8,655 bases of DNA from Bacillota bacterium (GTDB lineage Bacteria; Bacillota; Clostridia; Peptostreptococcales; Anaerovoracaceae): positions 1 to 8,655 of the forward strand of contig JAAWDW010000023.1 in the NCBI GenBank assembly GCA_022793975.1, in the 5' to 3' direction. The notes beneath the pieces were generated by a model. It saw only the letters and a program-made list of their open reading frames with translations. It was not told the DNA's origin and searched no databases. Position numbers and translations under genes: made by a program. Shown here one piece after another: positions 1-6,530 of this stretch (positions within the stretch are counted from its first letter, which is position 1; the number at the start of each line of letters is the position of its first letter).

Positions 1-562
1 CGGAAACGGAACAGATATATGTTTTCCGGCGTCAAATAAGGAGCTTATGAGCAATATCGCTCAAAAAGGTTTGATCATATCTGAATATCCGCAGGGCTTT
101 CATGCTTCTAAATTTACATTTCCGCGGCGTAACAGAATAATCAGCGGCTTGTGCGAAGCGGTTGTGGTAATTGAAGCGGGGCTTTCAAGCGGGTCGCTTA
201 TAACGGCAGAGCTTGCGGCTGAGCAGGGCAGAACAGTATATGCGCTTCCGGGGAATATAAACAATGTGATGAGCATAGGTACAAATAAGCTTATTTGTGA
301 CGGTGCAAGGCCGATAGCTGTAATTGATGATCTGCTTTGGGATCTCGGAGTACGCACGGAGGCGGATACGGAATTTTACAATTCTCTCTCGGCTGACGAG
401 AAGACTGTGCTTGATGCCATAGAAAAAAGCGGTAAAACGACGGTTAATTTAATATGTGAAAAGACTTATATGCCGCCGGGAAAAGTAAGCGGCATTGTAA
501 CTGTTTTAGATATGAAAGGAATAATTTGTACGCATTTAGGAAAAATTTTTATTGCAAAATAA
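1..562 (+). CDS. dprA: DNA-processing protein DprA, 5'-truncated by the window edge
   Basis: DprA (Smf) binds single-stranded DNA and loads RecA during natural transformation; it is also conserved in bacteria not known to be competent. The reading frame is open from base 2, so the ATG at 47 is an internal Met and not the start; 186 C-terminal residues are visible. They begin with a GNGTDICFP segment, followed by ISEYP, the signature FPRRNRIISGL, EAGLSSGSLITA, ALPGNIN and GTNKLICDGA, all typical of the Rossmann-like DprA core. The last 60 or so residues, from about FYNSLSADE onward, match the small winged-helix domain found at the C-terminus of many DprA proteins. The gene ends in TAA 51 nt before topA with no terminator between them, so some read-through into topA is likely. 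Family assignment is secure; whether the organism is competent cannot be judged here. Confidence 0.95.
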   Translation, partial: GNGTDICFPASNKELMSNIAQKGLIISEYPQGFHASKFTFPRRNRIISGLCEAVVVIEAGLSSGSLITAELAAEQGRTVYALPGNINNVMSIGTNKLICDGARPIAVIDDLLWDLGVRTEADTEFYNSLSADEKTVLDAIEKSGKTTVNLICEKTYMPPGKVSGIVTVLDMKGIICTHLGKIFIAK

Positions 563-580
563 AAAAAGATTAAATATAAT
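552..580 (+). promoter_or_regulatory. Predicted sigma-A promoter of topA
   Basis: TTGCAA at 552-557 (4 of 6 against TTGACA) and a perfect TATAAT at 575-580 are separated by 17 nt. The -35 overlaps the last codons of dprA. Transcription would start near 587, giving a leader of about 27 nt that contains the topA ribosome site. The spacing and -10 are seen directly; activity is inferred. Confidence 0.6.
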
Positions 581-613
581 TATCTCATTGTAATTCTCAG
601 GAGGAAACATATT

Positions 614-2686
614 ATGGGCGCAGCCAAGAAAAATTTAGTAATAGTGGAATCACCGTCAAAGGCAAAAACCATAGGAAAGTTTTTAGGCTCAAAATACAAA
701 GTTGTAGCTTCAGTGGGTCATGTCAGGGATTTGCCGAAAAGTAAGCTTGGCATAAATATTGAAAACGACTTTGAGCCTGAATATATCTCGATAAGAGGAA
801 AGGGCGACTTAATAAAAGAACTGAGAAAAGAAGCAAAAGCGGCGGATAAGATATATCTTGCAACCGACCCCGACCGTGAAGGCGAAGCCATATCATGGCA
901 TCTTGCATATCTCCTGGGAATAGATGCAAACGAGCCTTGCCGTATTGTATTTAATGAGATTACAAAGAACGCGATACAGGAAGCAGTGAAGAATCCACGT
1001 CCGATAGACATAAAGCTTGTTGACGCGCAGCAGGCCCGGCGTGTGCTTGACAGACTTGTGGGCTATCAGATAAGCCCTATACTTTGGCGCAAGGTGAGAA
1101 GCGGACTTTCTGCGGGCAGAGTGCAGTCGGCAGCAATGAAAATAATCTGTGACAGAGAGAATCTGATAAAGGCTTTTATACCAAAGGAATATTGGAATAT
1201 TCAAGCGCTTTTGAGCAAATCGGAAGCAAAAACTGCAAAATCTTTTATAGCGAAGCTTACAGAATATAATGGAAAGAAAATTGAAATTGCCAATAAAAAA
1301 GAAGCAGATGAAATACTTTCAAAGATAGATAAAGACAGTTTTATCGTTAAAAAAGTGGAAGAAAAGGAGCGCAAGAAAAAGGCATATGCGCCGTTTACGA
1401 CAAGTTCGCTTCAGCAGGAAGCTTCCACGCGCCTTAATTTCTCCACGAGAAAAACGATGCAGATAGCCCAGCAGCTCTATGAAGGTGTTGCGGTAAAAGG
1501 TCATGGCACAGTAGGTCTTGTAACATATATAAGAACCGATTCCGTGAGAATTTCAAATGAAGCAAGAATGGCGGCGAAAGATTATATAACGGTTAATTTT
1601 GGCGATAAATATTGGGGCAATAATTTTTACAGCAACAGAAAAAAAGAAGTTCAGGATGCGCACGAGGCGATAAGACCGTCATATGTGGAATTTACGCCGG
1701 AGCAGATACAGGATTCGCTTACAAAAGACCAGTATAATCTCTATAAACTGATATGGGCTCGTTTTATGGCGAGTCAGATGACGCCGGCTGTACACAGTAT
1801 CGTGTCGGCGGAGATAGATAACAATGGTTACGGATTCAGAGCCAGCGGTTCAAAAGTGATCTTTGACGGATATTTGAAAGTGTACAGAGCTGCGGATGAT
1901 GAAGACGAAAGCAAGATGCTGCCGCCTCTTGAAGCAGGAGAAAAACTTGTTCAGAAAGAGATAAAGGGAGAGCAGAACTTTACGCAGCCTCCCGCAAGGT
2001 TTACAGAAGCGAGTCTGGTTAAAGATCTTGAAGAAAAGAATATCGGTCGTCCTTCAACTTATGCTCCGATCGTAACTACTATCGTAGACAGAAAATATGT
2101 AAAGAGAGAGAAGAAAACACTCATACCTACAGAACTTGGATTTATAGTAAACGATTTTATGGAAAAATATTTCAAAGAAATTGTCGATGCCGGATTTACA
2201 GCTGATATGGAAGATAAACTTGACCTTGTGGAAATTGAGGACAATGACTGGAAGAATATTTTGAGAGATTTTTATGGTGGATTTGAAAAAGAACTTTCGG
2301 TAGCCGAAAGTGAAATGGAAAAAGTTAAGTTTGAGGATGAGCCGACAGGTGAGTTATGCGAACTGTGCGGCAGACCTATGGTGAAAAAAGTAGGGCGTTT
2401 CGGTGAATTTATTGCCTGCAGCGGCTATCCGGAATGCAAGAATACAAAAAATATTGTTACAAAAGTTGATGTTAAGTGTCCGAGCTGCGGCAAAGATATA
2501 ATAGTAAGAAGAAGCAAAAAGGGTAAAGTTTTTTACGGATGCAGCGGTTATCCGGAGTGTAATCAGGTGTTTTGGTATAAACCTGTCGATAAAAAATGTC
2601 CGAAATGCGGCAGCTTGCTGGTGGAAAGAAAACTTAAGGGTAGCAAATATATGTGCTCAAACAGTGAGTGCGATTATAAAGAATAA
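614..2686 (+). CDS. topA: DNA topoisomerase I (type IA)
   Basis: TopA relaxes negative supercoils by cutting one strand through a 5'-phosphotyrosine link and passing the other through. The 690-aa protein has the usual Bacillota length. The N-terminal TOPRIM domain shows VIVESPSKAKTIG (residues 9-21, catalytic-site Glu12), SVGHVRDLP and the acidic triad Asp85, Asp87, Glu89 in TDPDREGEA. The active-site tyrosine is Tyr305 in TYIRTDS. The gate region shows DAHEAIRPS and NIGRPSTYAPI. The C-terminus carries three four-cysteine zinc ribbons: Cys 582/585/602/608, 622/625/643/649 and 662/665/681/686, the first two sharing a CSGYPEC pattern. The start is fixed by AGGAGG (599-604) ahead of the ATG. The gene is followed after only 25 nt by hslV with no terminator, so topA-hslV-hslU probably form one transcript. 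Confidence 0.98.
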   Translation: MGAAKKNLVIVESPSKAKTIGKFLGSKYKVVASVGHVRDLPKSKLGINIENDFEPEYISIRGKGDLIKELRKEAKAADKIYLATDPDREGEAISWHLAYLLGIDANEPCRIVFNEITKNAIQEAVKNPRPIDIKLVDAQQARRVLDRLVGYQISPILWRKVRSGLSAGRVQSAAMKIICDRENLIKAFIPKEYWNIQALLSKSEAKTAKSFIAKLTEYNGKKIEIANKKEADEILSKIDKDSFIVKKVEEKERKKKAYAPFTTSSLQQEASTRLNFSTRKTMQIAQQLYEGVAVKGHGTVGLVTYIRTDSVRISNEARMAAKDYITVNFGDKYWGNNFYSNRKKEVQDAHEAIRPSYVEFTPEQIQDSLTKDQYNLYKLIWARFMASQMTPAVHSIVSAEIDNNGYGFRASGSKVIFDGYLKVYRAADDEDESKMLPPLEAGEKLVQKEIKGEQNFTQPPARFTEASLVKDLEEKNIGRPSTYAPIVTTIVDRKYVKREKKTLIPTELGFIVNDFMEKYFKEIVDAGFTADMEDKLDLVEIEDNDWKNILRDFYGGFEKELSVAESEMEKVKFEDEPTGELCELCGRPMVKKVGRFGEFIACSGYPECKNTKNIVTKVDVKCPSCGKDIIVRRSKKGKVFYGCSGYPECNQVFWYKPVDKKCPKCGSLLVERKLKGSKYMCSNSECDYKE

Positions 2687-2711
2687 ATAAAAAAGTAGGG
2701 AGGACGGAAGA

Positions 2712-3251
2712 ATGGTACAATTTCATGCAACAACTATCGTGGCAGTAAGAAGAGGTGCCGATGATATCTGCATTGGGGGAGACGGTCAAGTTACTATGGG
2801 CGAGACCACGATAATGAAGCACGGCGCAAAAAAAGTAAGAAAGATATATAAAAATTCTGTAGTTACGGGTTTTGCCGGTTCGGTATCCGATGCTTTCAGC
2901 CTTACAGAAAAGTTTGAAAAGAAGCTCGAAGAACATTCGGGAAATCTCAGAAGAGCGGCAGTTGCGCTTGCACAGCTCTGGAGATCCGATAAGGCGGCGA
3001 GAAACCTTGAGGCGCTTATGATAGCAGCGGACAAGGAAAGTATGCTTGTCATATCGGGAACAGGCGAAGTTATAGAGCCGGATGAAGATTTTGTCGCAAT
3101 CGGCTCTGGAGGCAACTATGCATATGCCGCGGCAACGGCGCTGTTCAGACATACGGATATGACAGCAGAAGAAATAGTGAGAGAATCGCTGAAAATTGCA
3201 TCGGGAATATGTGTTTATACAAATGACAATATTTCCGTTGAGAAACTTTAA
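2712..3251 (+). CDS. hslV: HslV (ClpQ) proteolytic subunit of the HslUV protease
   Basis: HslV is the proteasome-like peptidase that forms a double hexamer capped by HslU and degrades unfolded or regulatory proteins in the cytoplasm. The 179-aa sequence matches the family throughout: ATTIVAVRR at the N-terminus, GGDGQVTMG, KHGAKKVRK, GFAGSVSDAF, GNLRRAAVALAQLWRSDK, VISGTGEVIEP, AIGSGGNYA and GICVYTNDNI. The expected catalytic residue is Thr7 of MVQFHA-TTIV, so a six-residue propeptide must be removed. Position 2 is Val, so the N-terminal Ser mechanism reported for Bacillus subtilis ClpQ (CodW) is not available here. Asp24 and Lys41 appear to align with the conserved active-site Asp and Lys. 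The start is supported by GGGAGG at 2698-2703. The stop codon overlaps the ribosome site of hslU, which points to coupled expression. Confidence 0.97.
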   Translation: MVQFHATTIVAVRRGADDICIGGDGQVTMGETTIMKHGAKKVRKIYKNSVVTGFAGSVSDAFSLTEKFEKKLEEHSGNLRRAAVALAQLWRSDKAARNLEALMIAADKESMLVISGTGEVIEPDEDFVAIGSGGNYAYAAATALFRHTDMTAEEIVRESLKIASGICVYTNDNISVEKL

Positions 3252-3263
3252 GGAGGGGTACGA

Positions 3264-4694
3264 ATGGCAAATACGCTTTATAAGATGACTCCGAAAGAGA
3301 TCGTTGCGGAGCTTGATAAATATATAATCGGCCAAGACGAAGCAAAGAGGTCAATGGCTGTTGCGCTGAGAAACAGATACAGAAGAAGTCTTCTTTCCGA
3401 TGAAATGAAAGAAGAGATAACACCGAAAAATATTTTGATGATGGGCCCGACCGGTGTCGGCAAAACGGAGATTGCAAGAAGGCTGGCAAAGCTTATGGAT
3501 GCGCCGTTTGTAAAAGTGGAAGCAACTAAATTTACGGAAGTCGGATATGTGGGACGTGATGTCGATTCGATGATAAGAGATCTTGTTGAATCGGCAATAA
3601 GAATAACGAAGCAGAGTATGCTTTCCGAAAAGTACAGTGTTGCTGATGAAATTGCGGAAGAGAAGATATTAGAAGCGATAATTCCGGGTAAGAAAAAGAA
3701 TATAGCTGGCAAAAATACAGCAAGAGGTCCTTTTGATTTTATAATGGGTAATTTTGCAAACAACAGTCAGAAACAGGAGTATGAGCAGATGCAGGCAGAA
3801 GAACCTGAGGAACGGGATGTTGAGCTTGCACGTGAACAGGTAAGACAGCAGCTCAGAGAAGGATTGCTTGAAGATCAGTATATAGAAATACAGGTGCTCG
3901 ATCAGCCGAAAGGCAACGCACTCGATATGAGCAACGAGGGCATGAGTATTGCAATAGGTAATATTTTCGGCGATATGATGCCGGCAAAGAAGAAAAACAA
4001 AAAAGTAAAGGTCAAGGATGCAAGAAAAATACTCCGCGAACAGGAAGCACAGAACCTTCTCGATATGGATCAGGTAACTGAAGAGGCACTTGCGAATGCC
4101 GAGCAGAACGGTATCATATTCATTGATGAAATAGATAAAATTGCTTCGGGAAGTTCGTACCGTTCGGGTGCTGATGTGTCAAGAGAAGGAGTACAGAGGG
4201 ATATACTTCCTATTGTTGAGGGAAGTGTTGTAAATACCAAATACGGTCCGGTAAAGACTGATCATATGCTGTTTATAGGTGCGGGTGCTTTTCATATTGC
4301 AAAGCCTACGGATCTAATTCCCGAACTTCAGGGAAGATTTCCTATCCGCGTGGAACTTGAGAATCTCACGAAGGAATCATTTGTAAAGATTCTTACGGTG
4401 CCTGAAAACGCGCTGCTCAAACAGCATAAAGCGCTGCTGGAAACGGAAGGCGTGGAGATAGAGTTTACAGATGAAGCTGTTGAAGAAATTGCAACTATGG
4501 CATTTATGATGAACGAGCAGACCGAGAATATCGGAGCAAGAAGACTGCATACGATAATGGAAAAATTGCTGGAAGATTTGTCTTTTAATATTCCGGATAT
4601 GGATGAAAAGAAAGTCATCATAGATAAAGAATATGTAAGAGAAAAATTCAGAGAAAAAATACACGAGGAAGATTTGGATAAATTTATATTATAA
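3264..4694 (+). CDS. hslU: HslU (ClpY) AAA+ ATPase subunit of the HslUV protease
   Basis: HslU is the hexameric unfoldase that feeds substrates into HslV. The 476-aa protein shows the HslU opening TPKEIVAELDKYIIGQDEAK, the Walker A loop GPTGVGKT (61-68) and the pore motif GYVGRDV (94-100). The intermediate (I) domain spans roughly 115-250, with a charged stretch around 175-215. Walker B is IIFIDEIDK, with Asp288 and Glu289. FIGAGAFHIAKPTDLIPE follows (from 337), then GRFPIR (357-362) and the sensor-2 motif GARRL (424-428). The C-terminus ends DLDKFIL, the tail known in HslU to insert into HslV and activate it. The start follows AAGGAGGGG, which begins on the hslV stop codon, 12 nt downstream. 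No intrinsic terminator is evident after the gene; the 140-nt gap to codY holds regulatory elements instead. Confidence 0.98.
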   Translation: MANTLYKMTPKEIVAELDKYIIGQDEAKRSMAVALRNRYRRSLLSDEMKEEITPKNILMMGPTGVGKTEIARRLAKLMDAPFVKVEATKFTEVGYVGRDVDSMIRDLVESAIRITKQSMLSEKYSVADEIAEEKILEAIIPGKKKNIAGKNTARGPFDFIMGNFANNSQKQEYEQMQAEEPEERDVELAREQVRQQLREGLLEDQYIEIQVLDQPKGNALDMSNEGMSIAIGNIFGDMMPAKKKNKKVKVKDARKILREQEAQNLLDMDQVTEEALANAEQNGIIFIDEIDKIASGSSYRSGADVSREGVQRDILPIVEGSVVNTKYGPVKTDHMLFIGAGAFHIAKPTDLIPELQGRFPIRVELENLTKESFVKILTVPENALLKQHKALLETEGVEIEFTDEAVEEIATMAFMMNEQTENIGARRLHTIMEKLLEDLSFNIPDMDEKKVIIDKEYVREKFREKIHEEDLDKFIL

Positions 4695-4722
4695 ACAGGA
4701 TGAATTTGCTTTAAAAAAATAT

Positions 4723-4737
4723 AATTGCCAGAAAATT
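4723..4737. promoter_or_regulatory. Predicted CodY-binding box upstream of codY
   Basis: AATTGCCAGAAAATT matches the established CodY consensus AATTTTCWGAAAATT at 13 of 15 positions (only the two bases at 4727-4728 differ). It lies 11 nt upstream of the codY -35 hexamer, a suitable place for autoregulation. A weaker match (10 of 15) lies at 4703-4717. The match is seen directly; binding and the sign of regulation are inferred. Confidence 0.65.
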
Positions 4738-4748
4738 TAAAAAAGTAC

Positions 4749-4777
4749 TTGCAATAAATGCACGGCCTTGATATAAT
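4749..4777 (+). promoter_or_regulatory. Predicted extended -10 sigma-A promoter of codY
   Basis: TTGCAA (4749-4754), a 17-nt spacer and TATAAT (4772-4777) preceded by TG at 4769-4770 form an extended -10 promoter. Transcription would begin near 4784, giving a leader of about 50 nt before the codY start. This would let codY be expressed independently of topA-hslVU. Confidence 0.7.
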
Positions 4778-4834
4778 AACTGAATAATACATGGGCTTTA
4801 AGAATCGGAGGTTGTATATAAGGAGAAGAGAATT

Positions 4835-5614
4835 ATGGAAAATACGTTACTTGCTAAGATAAGAAAAATGAACTGGGTGTTCCAGGAAAGTTCGACAGGA
4901 GCTTTTTCGTTTAACGATTTATGCGGTATATTGAGTGAGCTTCTCGGAGTAAATGCATATATTATAAGCAGAAAGGGCAAGCTTCTCGGGGTATACTACA
5001 AAGTACAGGAGGACAGTGACGCTATTGTGGATTCGGAAACGGGTGAAGCAAGGCTTCCGGAATCTTACAATGAAGGTTTTCTGAAAATAGAGGAGACCAC
5101 AGCCAATATGACAAGTGATGAAATGATCGAAGTGTTCGGTGAAAATTATGACTTTTTCAATAAGTATCATACGGTTGTGCCTATCCTTGGAGGAAAACGA
5201 AGATGGGGAACGCTTCTTATGGCAAGATATGATTCGGAATTCAGTGATGAAGATCTTGTACTTGCAGAGTACGGAGCAACTATTGTAGGACTTGAGATAC
5301 AGAGAAATAAGCTGATTGAACAAGAAGAGGAAGAAAGAGAACGTCAGGTGGTGCAGATGGCAATAGGAACGCTTTCTTATTCCGAAGTGGAAGCTGTAGC
5401 GCAGATATTTGCGGAACTTGAAGGTATGGAGGGTCTGCTTGTTGCCAGCAAGATTGCGGACCGTTCGGGAATTACACGTTCGGTAATAGTAAACGCACTC
5501 AGAAAGCTTGAATCTGCGGGTGTTATAGAATCACGTTCACTCGGAATGAAAGGAACGTATATAAAGATTGTCAATGATAAATTCAGAGAGGAACTTGCAA
5601 AAGTGAGTATGTAA
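4835..5614 (+). CDS. codY: GTP- and amino-acid-sensing global regulator CodY
   Basis: CodY is a dimeric DNA-binding repressor that in other Bacillota senses branched-chain amino acids and GTP and controls nitrogen metabolism, transport and often virulence or sporulation. The 259-aa protein has an N-terminal GAF-type sensing domain (about 1-155), a linker helix rich in Glu (160-172) and a C-terminal winged helix. The winged helix is almost invariant with the family: GLLVASKIADRSGITRSV (200-217), NALRKLESAGVIESRSLGMKG (220-240). VVPILGG and LAEYGATIVGLEI are also typical. In contrast, the effector-binding loop (about 53-72) and the region near 100-103 (VFGE) differ from the Bacillus pattern. 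AAGGAG at 4820-4825 fixes the start; a second GGAGG lies at 4807-4811. It has its own promoter, an upstream CodY box and a strong downstream terminator, so it can act as a single-gene transcript. Confidence 0.97.
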   Translation: MENTLLAKIRKMNWVFQESSTGAFSFNDLCGILSELLGVNAYIISRKGKLLGVYYKVQEDSDAIVDSETGEARLPESYNEGFLKIEETTANMTSDEMIEVFGENYDFFNKYHTVVPILGGKRRWGTLLMARYDSEFSDEDLVLAEYGATIVGLEIQRNKLIEQEEEERERQVVQMAIGTLSYSEVEAVAQIFAELEGMEGLLVASKIADRSGITRSVIVNALRKLESAGVIESRSLGMKGTYIKIVNDKFREELAKVSM

Positions 5615-5621
5615 CAAAACT

Positions 5622-5656
5622 CCCCCGATCATCATATAATGATTGGGGGTATTTTT
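5622..5656 (+). terminator. Rho-independent terminator of codY, overlapping the yunB ribosome site
   Basis: An 11-bp stem pairs 5622-5632 with 5639-5649 (five C-G pairs at the base, one G-U pair), closes a six-base loop (5633-5638) and is followed by TATTTTT. It begins 8 nt after the codY stop. The 3' arm GGGGG is also the Shine-Dalgarno sequence of the next gene. Confidence 0.9.
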
Positions 5657-6328
5657 ATGGGGAGAAGAAGTGTAAGAAGAAAGAATTATGATCATCGCGC
5701 ATTTAAATTAGCGGTACTTTGCGTTTTAATGATGCTGATTACATACATGGCGTATTTTTGGGTTTTTCGCATATCGCCGAATCTTGAAGCGGTAAGTGCA
5801 ATAAAGACAAAAGCGATAGTAAACAGAATAGTAAATGAGACAATAAATGAGAAATTCGGAAATGAAACAACAGCGAGGAATTTACTTATTACAGAAACGG
5901 ATGAAGAGGGAAATATAGAAATGGTGCAGTCGAATACGGCAGCAATAAACAATCTTATTTCCGAGCTTTTGGTGGAGCTGCAGAATCGGTATAAAAACGG
6001 TGAAGCGGGCACGGATATAGAAGTGCCAATAGGATCAATTCTGGGAAGTAAGATACTTTCACAGAGCGGACCTTCGCTTGAACTGACGATAATTCCGGTG
6101 GCCGTATCGAAAATCGATTTTATTACGGAATTTGAAACACAGGGTATAAATCAGACGAAATATAAGGTATATGTTGTACTGAACACAGAGGCACGCGTGC
6201 TGGCGCCGTTTTCAATGCATCATATAGAGGTAGAGAGCACGATACTTGTGGCTGAAGCAATAATACTCGGAAAAGTACCCGACAGCTTTGTGCAGGTACC
6301 GAAAGAATCAATACTGGATGCGGTATAG
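5657..6328 (+). CDS. yunB: YunB-family sporulation protein
   Basis: YunB is a membrane-associated protein that in Bacillus subtilis belongs to the mother-cell sigma-E regulon and is needed for efficient sporulation; its biochemical role is unknown. The 223-aa product has a basic N-terminus (RRSVRRKN), one membrane segment (about residues 16-37), then an extracytoplasmic domain. Family-like features are an ISPNLEAVSAIKTKAIVN segment, IPxGxxxGxxxLxxxGP-type residues (EVPIGSILGSKILSQSGPSL) and the later pattern YVVLNTEARVLAPF followed by GKVPDSFVQV. I chose the ATG at 5657 because GGGGGT (5645-5650), a GGAGGT-like site with one G-U pair to 16S rRNA, lies 6 nt before it; the in-frame ATG at 5639 lies inside the terminator stem with no ribosome site. 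The assignment rests on recalled family pattern rather than a search. Confidence 0.82.
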   Translation: MGRRSVRRKNYDHRAFKLAVLCVLMMLITYMAYFWVFRISPNLEAVSAIKTKAIVNRIVNETINEKFGNETTARNLLITETDEEGNIEMVQSNTAAINNLISELLVELQNRYKNGEAGTDIEVPIGSILGSKILSQSGPSLELTIIPVAVSKIDFITEFETQGINQTKYKVYVVLNTEARVLAPFSMHHIEVESTILVAEAIILGKVPDSFVQVPKESILDAV

Positions 6329-6468
6329 GATATTTACGGGAGTCTGCTATTTGTTGCAATCTTATATGCGGGGGGGTACGATAATTTTATCTTTTATTTT
6401 AAAAACAGCTGGAAAAAGATAAAAATGCAAATAATAGAGATATATTCTTGTGCCCGCCGCTTTGCACT
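6329..6468. other. AT-rich intergenic stretch between yunB and hflX
   Basis: This stretch holds no supportable gene. It contains a TTGCAA at 6354-6359 followed 17 nt later by TACGAT (6377-6382), a possible weak promoter whose spacer ends in a run of seven G (6370-6376). Downstream lies an AT-rich inverted repeat (6385-6395 and 6414-6424). No GC-rich hairpin with a T-run follows yunB, so its transcript may read into hflX. Confidence 0.5.
6385..6424. repeat. 11-bp perfect inverted repeat, AT-rich
   Basis: TTTTATCTTTT (6385-6395) and AAAAGATAAAA (6414-6424) are exact reverse complements separated by 18 nt that include the palindrome CAGCTG. The stem has a single G-C pair and no T-run follows on the plus strand, so it is a poor terminator; it could be a protein-binding site or chance in AT-rich DNA. 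Confidence 0.5.
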
Positions 6469-6496
6469 TTGCAATTGACGCGCCGTATGATAAAAT
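6469..6496 (+). promoter_or_regulatory. Predicted sigma-A promoter of hflX
   Basis: TTGCAA (6469-6474), a 16-nt spacer and TAAAAT (6491-6496) predict a start near 6503, about 28 nt before the hflX ATG. A 7-bp direct repeat CTTTGCA (6460-6466 and 6467-6473) duplicates the -35 region, and the upstream copy could pair with TATGAT at 6486-6491 (18-nt spacer). Confidence 0.5.
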
Positions 6497-6530
6497 AAAA
6501 AAGAAAGAAAACGGGAGAAGAGAAAACTTT

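Noticed and set aside
47..49. ATG at 47 as the start of the first gene
   Set aside because: The frame is open upstream to base 2 and encodes the conserved DprA segment GNGTDICFP, so the gene simply enters from outside the window.
592..606. CodY-like site before topA
   Set aside because: Only 9 of 15 positions match and the sequence coincides with the ribosome-binding site, which explains its purines.
4791..4862. A 23-codon upstream ORF overlapping the codY start out of frame
   Set aside because: It has no Shine-Dalgarno sequence and would begin only about 7 nt from the predicted transcript start; nothing in its composition suggests translation.
6366..6422. An 18-codon ORF in the yunB-hflX gap
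   Set aside because: It has no ribosome site and spans the G-run and inverted repeat; there is no sign of coding.
6450..6530. GTG at 6450 as the hflX start
   Set aside because: It has no ribosome site, overlaps the predicted promoter and adds 27 residues without family character; the ATG at 6531 gives the usual length.
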